37,480 bases of DNA. Source: Streptomyces albospinus. Lineage in GTDB: Bacteria > Actinomycetota > Actinomycetes > Streptomycetales > Streptomycetaceae. The DNA lies in contig NZ_BMRP01000062.1 in the NCBI RefSeq assembly GCF_014648695.1, positions 1-37,480 on the forward strand, read 5' to 3'. Each line of letters opens with the position of its first letter. Position 1 is the first letter of the stretch. This document shows positions 1 to 7,000 of the stretch, in pieces. Position numbers and translations under genes: made by a program. Under the pieces are notes generated by a model, which was not told the origin of the DNA, searched no databases, and saw only the letters and a list, made by a program, of their open reading frames with translations.

Positions 1-52
1 CGCCGATGGTACTGCAGGGGGGACCCTGTGGGAGAGTAGGACGCCGCCGAAC
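1..52 (+). rRNA. rrf: 5S ribosomal RNA, 3' end (partial)
   Basis: The first 52 bases match the 3' half of actinobacterial 5S rRNA as I recall it: the GCCGATGGTACTGC segment, the helix around GGGGGGACCC and GGGAGAGTAGG, and a closing GCCGCCGAAC that would pair with the missing 5' end. The window therefore starts inside the last gene of an rRNA operon transcribed rightwards. The 5' part lies outside, so the total length cannot be checked. Confidence 0.93.
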
Positions 53-60
53 AATCATTC

Positions 61-105
61 AGCTCCGGCCCCTGAACCTTCTGGTTCAGGGGCCGGAGCT
101 TTTTT
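61..105 (+). terminator. rRNA operon rho-independent terminator
   Basis: An 18-bp perfect inverted repeat (AGCTCCGGCCCCTGAACC and its complement) encloses a 4-base loop, TTCT, and is followed directly by a run of T. It lies 8 bases after the 5S 3' end and is a textbook intrinsic terminator, one of the few in this window with a real T tract. Confidence 0.95.
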
Positions 106-122
106 GTTCGGGTGGTGAGGTG

Positions 123-845
123 ATGGGCGTAACGTGGCGTTCAACTCACCTGGACATGCTCCGCGGCATGGGGACAGTGGGAACGCTCAGGTCGGCCGGT
201 GTCCGTGCAGGTGACGAGGTGGTGGTGCCGGCCTACGGCAACGCCGAAGTCGCCCAGGCCGTGGTGGAGTTGGGGGCGATACCGGTGTTCGCCGATGTGG
301 ATGCCGAGAGCTACTGCCTCGATCCGGCGGCCGTGTCGGATGTGGTGACCGGGCAGACGGCCGCGGTGGTGGCGGTACACCGGTTCGGGCGGCGGGCGGA
401 AGCCGCGTGGATGCGCGAAGTCGGCCGGCGGTACGGGCTGTTGGTGGTGGTCGAGGACGAGCCCGGGGCAGGGCCGGACGGGGTGGAGCAGCGGCGGGCG
501 CACGCCACGTATCTCGACGGGAAGCTGAACGGGGTGGTGACGCCGGCGCCGGGGGCGGGGCACACCTACCAGCAGTATGTGGTGCGGGTGCCGGGGAACG
601 GGCGGCCGGACCGGGATGCGTTCGCACGGGCGTTGCGGGCCAAGGGAGTCGCCTGCAAGGTGCCCGTGCAGGCGCCGGTTTACCGGATGCCGGGGCTGCG
701 GCGGGATGTGTTTCTGCCGCAGACCGAGCGGGCCGTGGACGAGACCCTGGCGCTGCCGCTGCATGCTGCCATGACGCGGCGGGAGCTCCATCGGATGGTG
801 GGGGCGTGCAATGCGCTGGGGGGATTGCTTCAGCCGGCTTTCTAG
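123..845 (+). CDS. Truncated-core DegT/DnrJ/EryC1-type aminotransferase relative
   Basis: About 240 residues from ATG 123; GTG 120 is an equally possible start and neither has a well-placed ribosome binding site. The N-terminal half has the fold-type-I aminotransferase pattern of the DegT sugar aminotransferases: a 'GDEVVVPAYGNAE' strand-turn, 'GAIPVFADVD', 'VVAVHRFG' and 'LLVVVED', where the Asp would bind the PLP ring nitrogen. The C-terminal third has the family's 'QYVVRVP', 'VPVQAPVYRMPG' and 'LPLHAAMT'. Family members are about 370 residues; here roughly 100 residues are missing between VVED and QYVVR, which is the part that carries the PLP-binding lysine and its glycine-rich loop. No frameshift is evident. 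It is probably a catalytically dead or repurposed relative. It sits alone between an rRNA operon and a tRNA gene. Confidence 0.8.
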   Translation: MGVTWRSTHLDMLRGMGTVGTLRSAGVRAGDEVVVPAYGNAEVAQAVVELGAIPVFADVDAESYCLDPAAVSDVVTGQTAAVVAVHRFGRRAEAAWMREVGRRYGLLVVVEDEPGAGPDGVEQRRAHATYLDGKLNGVVTPAPGAGHTYQQYVVRVPGNGRPDRDAFARALRAKGVACKVPVQAPVYRMPGLRRDVFLPQTERAVDETLALPLHAAMTRRELHRMVGACNALGGLLQPAF

Positions 846-886
846 CCGGAGCGGGTGGACGGTTCGGAGGTGGCGGGGAGTTGGGG

Positions 887-892
887 TACTAT
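887..892 (+). promoter_or_regulatory. Candidate -10 box of the tRNA-Thr gene
   Basis: TACTAT fits TANNNT and would start transcription about 9 bases before the mature tRNA 5' end. No good TTGACN is visible 17-19 bases upstream, so this is a placement guess supported mainly by position. Confidence 0.4.
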
Positions 893-907
893 TTATCTCG
901 TTGCCGC

Positions 908-980
908 GCCCCAATAGCTCAGTCGGCAGAGCGTCTCCATGGTAAGGAGAAGGTCTACGGTTCGATTCCGTATTGGGGCT
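908..980 (+). tRNA. tRNA-Thr (anticodon GGT)
   Basis: A full cloverleaf of 73 bases can be drawn. The acceptor stem GCCCCAA/TTGGGGC is perfect. The D arm is GCTC/GAGC. The anticodon stem TCTCC/GGAGA has loop ATGGTAA, placing anticodon GGT at 941-943, which decodes the threonine codon ACC. The T arm TACGG/CCGTA has loop TTCGATT. The discriminator base is T and the 3' CCA is not encoded (TCAGG follows). It is a stand-alone gene with its own terminator. Confidence 0.96.
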
Positions 981-990
981 CAGGAAAGGG

Positions 991-1022
991 AAAGTCCCCC
1001 ACCGGATGGTGGGGGACTTTTT
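991..1022 (+). terminator. tRNA-Thr intrinsic terminator
   Basis: AAAGTCCCCCACC and its perfect complement GGTGGGGGACTTT enclose a 4-base loop, and T residues follow. It begins 10 bases after the tRNA 3' end. Confidence 0.92.
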
Positions 1023-1084
1023 CGTATGTGGGGTGTGGGTGGGGGAGTGGTGGGGGCGGAGAGGTATCTCCGCCCCCGGCGGGG

Positions 1085-3745
1085 CTAGTTGACGGGGATT
1101 TCGGGGACGCGCATGGCGAGGATGGCCATGTCGTCGGAGGCCGGTTCGGCGGCGAAGCGCTCGACGGCGCGCAGTACGCGGGCGGCCACCGCGCCGGCGG
1201 TCAGGCCCGTACACGTCGTCAGGACGTCGGTGAGGCCGTCGTCGCCGAGCATGCGGGTGCCCTCGCGGCGTTCGGTGACGCCGTCGGTGACACACAGCAG
1301 GACATCGCCGGGGTCGAGGGTGACGGTCTGTTCGTACAGTTCGAGGTCGTCCAGGACGCCGAGGAGGGGCTGGGGTTCGGCGGCCGGCTCGACGGTGCCG
1401 TCCTGGCGGAGGCGGAGCGGGAGGGGGTGGCCGGCGCAGACGACCTTGAGGACGGCGCTGCCGTCGTCCTGGGGCCACAGCTCGCCGTACAGGAGCGTCA
1501 GGAAGCGGCTGCGGGCGCCCTCGTCGAGGATGGCGGCGTTCAGGCGTTCCAGGACGGCGGGGCCGCCGAAGCCCTCGCGGGCGAGGAGGCGGAGCGCGTG
1601 CCGGGCCAGGCCGGTGACGGCGGCGGCCTCCGGGCCCGTACCGCAGACGTCGCCGATGGCGAAGCCGTAGGCGCCGTCGCGGATCGGGAAGAGGTCGTAG
1701 AAGTCGCCGCCGACCTCGTTGCCCTCGCCGGCCGCGCGGTAGATGACCTCGACCTCGACGCCGGGGATGTCGGGGAGTTCCGGGGGCAGCAGGCTGCGCT
1801 GGAGGGACTGGCTGATGGCGGTGCGCTCGCTGTACAGGCGGGCGTTGTCCAGGGCGAGGGCGGCGCGGCGGGACAGGTCCTCGGCGAGTTCGAGGATCTC
1901 CTGGCGGAAGTGCTCCTCGGTGGGCTTGCCGAGGGTGAGCATGCCGATCACGCGGTTGCGGGCGACGAGGGGGAGGACGACGGTCTCGCCGCCGACGGCG
2001 GAGGCGGTGGCGAGGGTGGCGCCGGGGCCCGTGGACGGGCGGGCGGACTCCTCCAGGCCGAGGCTGCGCAGGGACGTCCGCAGCGCGGCGTCGTGGGCGG
2101 CGTCGGCGGGGGCGGTCCAGACGCGGGCGCCGGGGGTGGGCACCGGCTCGGGCGGATCGACCTTCATCAGCAGGGTCTTGAGGCCGTCGATGCGGTCCTC
2201 GTCCTCATGGAGGACGTAGGAAAGTTCCGGTTCCGATGCCTGGTCGGCGACGGTGTAGACGGCGCACCAGGTGGCGAGGGTGGGGACCGTCATCTGGGCC
2301 ATCAGGGCCAGGGTCTGGTCGCGGTCGAGGGTGCCGGCCAGGAGGTCGGACGCCTCGACGAGGAAGGACAGGGAGCCGCGGCGCAGCTTCTCCAGTTCGG
2401 TGAGGCGGGCGCGTTCGACGGCGAGGGCGATGCGGTCGGCGGCGAACTGGAGGCGCAGCGCCTCTTCGTTGGTGTAGCGGGAGGGGCTCTCGGCGGCGAC
2501 GCCCAGCGAACCGGTGAGCCGGCCCTCGACCTTGAGGGGGACGGTGACGACCGAGCGCATGCCCGTACCGGAGAGGAGCGGGACGGCGCCGGGGACGGCG
2601 GTGAGGTCTTCGTGGACGGCGGGCATCCGGGCGGAGCCGTAGCGTCCGGATCCGGCTTCCACGGGGACGCGGGCGAACCGCTGGCGGGCGGAGGGCAGGC
2701 CGGTCGAGGCGCGGACCTCCAGCTCGGTCTCGTCGTCGGTGGCCAGGAGGAGGTAGGCGGCGTCGCCGTCGAGCATGTCGCGGGCGCGCTCGACGGTGCG
2801 TTGGAGCAGCCCGTCGAGGTCGTCCGGGGCCGGGGAGCCGATGAAGACCTCGAACGGGTCGGAGGGGCGGCCCTCGGGCGGGGCGGCGGCGTCGGCGGCG
2901 GGGGTGCGCTGCGGGCTCTGGAGGATGGCGCGTTCGTGGTCGCGGACCAGGAGGCAGACGGTGGACGCCTCGCCGTCGGCGTCGCGCACCCGCAGGTGGG
3001 AGGCGTAGACGGGGATGACCCGGCCGTCGGCACCCCTTATGCCGTAGGAGCCCTCCCAGCGGGAGAGCTGGAGTGCCTCGGCGATGCCGGTGCCGGTGCC
3101 GGGGGTGTGCGGCCAGGCGGCGAAGTCGGTGAGGGGCTTGCCGATGACCTGTTCGGCGTCGTACGCGAAGAGGTCCTGGGCGTCCTCGTTCCAGAAGCTG
3201 ACGCAGCCGCCGCGGTCGATCTGGATCACCGCGACGCGGACCCGCGTGTCGGCGACCGGGAGGGCGTCCACAGGGAGGGCGGGGCCGGCCGCGCGGGTGC
3301 CGGCCGGGCGCTCGGGGAGTTCGAGGTGGAACCAGACGTGCTTCTGGGCGGCGGTGTACTCCACGCCCCAGCGGGCGGCCAGCGCGCCGCACAGCAGCAG
3401 GCCGCGACCGCCCTCGCGGTCGGGGTGGACCATGGTCTGGCCGGCGCTCTGGAGTGGAATCTCACGTTCGGGGTAGCGGTCGGCGACAGAGATGCGTACG
3501 CCGCCGTCGGTGCGCAGGCACAGCACATCGGCGGCGGTGCCGGCATGCACCACGGCATTGGTGACCAGTTCACTGGTGAGGACCACGGCGTCGTCGACGA
3601 TGTCGGCGCAGCCCCAACCCTGGAGAGTGTCCCTGACGAACGCACGGGCAGTGGCGACGGAGCGCCCGACCGGCTCGAAGGTGGCGGCGGCCCGCGCGGT
3701 GATCACTGGTCTCCTCATGCGTGTGTCGGTGATCTGCTCCCCCAT
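1085..3745 (-). CDS. osaC: OsaC: RsbW-like kinase/PAS/GAF/SpoIIE-type phosphatase
   Basis: An 886-residue soluble multidomain regulator. The N-terminus (about 30-150) is an HATPase/anti-sigma kinase domain with N-box residues in 'SELVTNAVVHAG' and a G-box in 'GGRGLLLCGALAARW'. A PAS domain follows at about 175-280 ('LFAYDAEQVIGKPLTDFA'), then two GAF-like regions (about 310-640), then a PP2C/SpoIIE serine phosphatase (about 665-880) with metal-binding aspartates in 'GGDFYD', 'IGDVCGTG' and 'VTDGVTE'. The ATG at 3743-3745 has GGAGGGG 10 bases upstream; a downstream ATG at residue 9 lacks such a site. In Streptomyces coelicolor OsaC sits divergent from osaAB and modulates the sigma factor SigB after osmotic shock. 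Domain order, position and orientation all match that gene. The name rests on family knowledge; binding to SigB is not visible in sequence. Confidence 0.88.
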   Translation of the reverse strand: MGEQITDTRMRRPVITARAAATFEPVGRSVATARAFVRDTLQGWGCADIVDDAVVLTSELVTNAVVHAGTAADVLCLRTDGGVRISVADRYPEREIPLQSAGQTMVHPDREGGRGLLLCGALAARWGVEYTAAQKHVWFHLELPERPAGTRAAGPALPVDALPVADTRVRVAVIQIDRGGCVSFWNEDAQDLFAYDAEQVIGKPLTDFAAWPHTPGTGTGIAEALQLSRWEGSYGIRGADGRVIPVYASHLRVRDADGEASTVCLLVRDHERAILQSPQRTPAADAAAPPEGRPSDPFEVFIGSPAPDDLDGLLQRTVERARDMLDGDAAYLLLATDDETELEVRASTGLPSARQRFARVPVEAGSGRYGSARMPAVHEDLTAVPGAVPLLSGTGMRSVVTVPLKVEGRLTGSLGVAAESPSRYTNEEALRLQFAADRIALAVERARLTELEKLRRGSLSFLVEASDLLAGTLDRDQTLALMAQMTVPTLATWCAVYTVADQASEPELSYVLHEDEDRIDGLKTLLMKVDPPEPVPTPGARVWTAPADAAHDAALRTSLRSLGLEESARPSTGPGATLATASAVGGETVVLPLVARNRVIGMLTLGKPTEEHFRQEILELAEDLSRRAALALDNARLYSERTAISQSLQRSLLPPELPDIPGVEVEVIYRAAGEGNEVGGDFYDLFPIRDGAYGFAIGDVCGTGPEAAAVTGLARHALRLLAREGFGGPAVLERLNAAILDEGARSRFLTLLYGELWPQDDGSAVLKVVCAGHPLPLRLRQDGTVEPAAEPQPLLGVLDDLELYEQTVTLDPGDVLLCVTDGVTERREGTRMLGDDGLTDVLTTCTGLTAGAVAARVLRAVERFAAEPASDDMAILAMRVPEIPVN

Positions 3746-3887
3746 GGTCGCGGTGCCCCTCCGAATACCTGTCGTGCTCGCACCACCGCCCGGTCGGGAT
3801 GGTCGGGGCGGGTGGACAGCCGGATGCCAGGTTACTTACCTTCGCCGGGCCCGGGGATGCCGGTCACGTGTCTTTCGCCCCAATCGT

Positions 3888-3909
3888 GCATCGCGACGGT
3901 GTGCGATGC
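3888..3909. promoter_or_regulatory. Inverted repeat in the osaC-osaA divergent region
   Basis: GCATCGC, 8 bases, GCGATGC forms a perfect 7-8-7 inverted repeat about midway in the 261-base gap between the divergent osaC and osaA starts. The centre-to-centre arm distance of 15 bases is less than two helical turns. It could be an operator for both genes or part of a leader hairpin. I recognise no known consensus. Confidence 0.35.
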
Positions 3910-4006
3910 TGCCGAACTGTTATGGCCTGGTTGAGCCATGGTGAAACACTGGGCAAGCATGAAGAGAGTGCCCGGAGACAACGGTCGACCCTGCGGGAGG
4001 GACACG

Positions 4007-7000
4007 GTGGAGTCTGGCGTAGCGGCGCGGGGCGCAAGCACGCGCGCGAAAGGCGGACGATCCCGGAGTAATGGGACGACCGAGGTCGATACGGCTGCGC
4101 TGAATCGGCTGTTGGTCGCGCTCGTCGCCATGCGGGACGGGAACTTCCGCAAGCGGCTCACGGTTTCCGGCGACGGCGTCATGTCGGAGATCGCGGCGGT
4201 CTTCAACGAGGTCGCGGACCGCAATCTGCATCTGACGGGTGAGCTGGCCCGGGTACGGCGTGTCGTGGGGCGTGAGGGGAAGCTCACGGAGCGGCTGGAG
4301 GTCGGCGCGGCCGAGGGCTCCTGGGCCGCGGCGATCGACGCCTCGAACGCGCTGGTGGACGACCTCGTCCGGCCGGTGTCCGAGGTGGGGCGGGTGCTGT
4401 CGGCGGTGTCCGAGGGCGACCTGGAACAGCGGATGGATCTGCGGTCGCGCAGTTCGGACAGTTCTTCGGAGCATCCCCTGCGGGGTGAATTCCTGAAGGT
4501 CGGCCGGACGGTCAACGGGCTCGTGGACCAGCTCTCGGCCTTCACCGACGAGGTCACACGGGTGGCCAGCGAGGTCGGCACGGAGGGCAAGCTCGGCGGC
4601 CAGGCGCGGGTGCGCGGAATGTCGGGTTCGTGGAAGGACCTGACGGAATCCGTCAATACGATGGCTTCCCGGCTGACGGCGCAGGTACGTGACATTGCTC
4701 TCGTCACCACGGCGGTGGCCAAGGGCGATCTGTCGCGCAAGGTGACGGTCCATGTCGCCGGCGAGATGCTCGAACTGAAGAACACCGTCAACACGATGGT
4801 CGACCAGCTCTCCTCGTTCGCCTCCGAGGTGACCCGGGTGGCCCGTGAGGTCGGCACGGAGGGCGAGCTCGGCGGCCAGGCGCAGGTCCCCGGCGTGGCC
4901 GGCGTGTGGAAGGACCTGACCGACTCGGTCAACCTGATGGCCGGCAACCTCACCGCGCAGGTGCGGGGGATCGCCCAGGTCACCACCGCCGTCGCGAACG
5001 GCGACCTGTCCCAGAAGGTCACGGTCAGCGCGCGCGGCGAGGTGGCGCAGCTGGCCGACACCATCAACACGATGACCGAGACGCTGCGCACCTTCGCGGA
5101 CGAAGTGACGCGGGTCGCCAACGAGGTCGGCGCCGAGGGCCTGCTGGGCGGTCAGGCGCAGGTGCCGGGCGCGGCGGGTACGTGGAAGGACCTCACCGAC
5201 TCGGTGAACAACGCCTTCCGCAACCTCACCGGGCAGGTGCGGGACATCGCGCAGGTGACCACGGCGGTCGCCAACGGCGACCTGTCGCAGAAGGTCACCG
5301 TCGATGTGGCCGGTGAGATGCTGGAGTTGAAGAACACCGTCAACACGATGGTGGACCAGCTCTCCTCGTTCGGTGCCGAAGTCACGCGGGTGGCGCGGGA
5401 GATCGGCGTCGAGGGCGAGCTGGGCGGCCAGGCGGCGGTGCCCGGCGCGGCGGGTACGTGGAAGGACCTGACGGACTCCGTCAACACCGCCTTCCGGAAC
5501 CTGACCGGGCAGGTCCGCAACATCGCGCAGGTGACCACGGCGGTCGCCAACGGCGACCTGTCGCAGAAGGTCACCGTCGACGTCTCCGGCGAGATGCTCC
5601 AGCTGAAGAACACCGTGAACACCATGGTGGACCAGCTGTCGTCGTTCGCGGACCAGGTCACGCGCATGGCCAGGGACGTGGGCACCGAGGGCCGGCTGGG
5701 CGGTCAGGCGCGGGTGGACGGCGTCAGCGGTACGTGGAAGGAACTCACCGACTCCGTCAACTTCATGGCGGGCAACCTCACCTCGCAGGTGCGGCAGATC
5801 GCCCAGGTGACGACGGCGGTGGCGCGCGGTGACCTGTCGCAGAAGATCGACGTCGATGCGCGCGGCGAGATCCTGGAGCTGAAGAGCACCATCAACACGA
5901 TGGTCGATCAGCTGTCCGCCTTCGCCGAGCAGGTGACCCGGGTGGCCCGGGAGGTCGGTACGGACGGCCGGCTGGGCGGTCAGGCGCAGGTGCCCGGCGT
6001 CGCCGGCGTGTGGCGCGATCTGACCGACTCGGTGAACGGCATGGCCGGCAACCTGACCGCCCAGGTCCGCAACATCGCCCAGGTCGCGACCGCGGTCGCG
6101 CGCGGCGACCTGTCGCAGAAGATCGACGTGGACGCCCGGGGCGAGATCCTGGAGCTGAAGAACACCCTGAACACCATGGTCGACCAGCTCTCGTCCTTCG
6201 CGGAGCAGGTCACCCGGGTCGCCCGCGAGGTGGGCACCGAGGGCATCCTGGGCGGCCAGGCCGAGGTGCAGGGCGTCAGCGGTACGTGGAAGGACCTCAC
6301 GCAGTCCGTCAACTTCATGGCGAACAACCTGACATCGCAGGTGCGCAACATCGGCGAGGTGACCACGGCGGTCGCCCGCGGTGACCTCTCCAAGAAGATC
6401 ACCGTCGACGCCAAGGGCGAGATCCTCGAACTCGTCACCACCGTGAACACGATGGTCGACCAGCTGTCGCTGTTCGCGGAGCAGGTGACGCGGGTGGCCC
6501 GCGAGGTCGGCACGGAAGGCCAACTGGGCGGCCAGGCACGGGTTCCGGGCGTCACCGGCATCTGGAAGGACCTCAGCGACAACGTCAACCTGATGGCCAA
6601 CAACCTGACCATCCAGGTGCGGAACATCTCGCAGGTCTCGGCGGCGGTCGCCAACGGAGATCTGACGAAGAAGGTCACGGTCGAGGCGCGCGGCGAGGTC
6701 GCGCAGCTCGCCGACACCGTCAACACCATGGTCACCACACTCTCGTCGTTCGCCGACGAGGTCACCCGCGTGGCCCGTGAGGTGGGCACCGACGGCATCC
6801 TGGGCGGCCAGGCCCGCGTCCCCGGCGTCGCCGGTACGTGGAAGGACCTCACCGAGTCGGTGAACTCCATGGCCAACAACCTCACCGGCCAGGTCCGCAA
6901 CATCGCGATGGTCACCACCGCGGTCGCCAAGGGCGATCTCACCAAGAAGATCGACGTGGACGCGCGGGGCGAGATCCTGGCGCTGAAGACCACCATCAAC

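Noticed and set aside
3758..3770. AGGTAT at 3765-3770 (minus) as a SigB -10 for osaC.
   Set aside because: The implied transcript would start inside or just before the ribosome binding site and no matching -35 lies 14-16 bases upstream.
407..3934. A 1175-codon plus-strand frame running through the tRNA gene and opposite osaC.
   Set aside because: It crosses a tRNA and a strong terminator and lacks protein-like composition.
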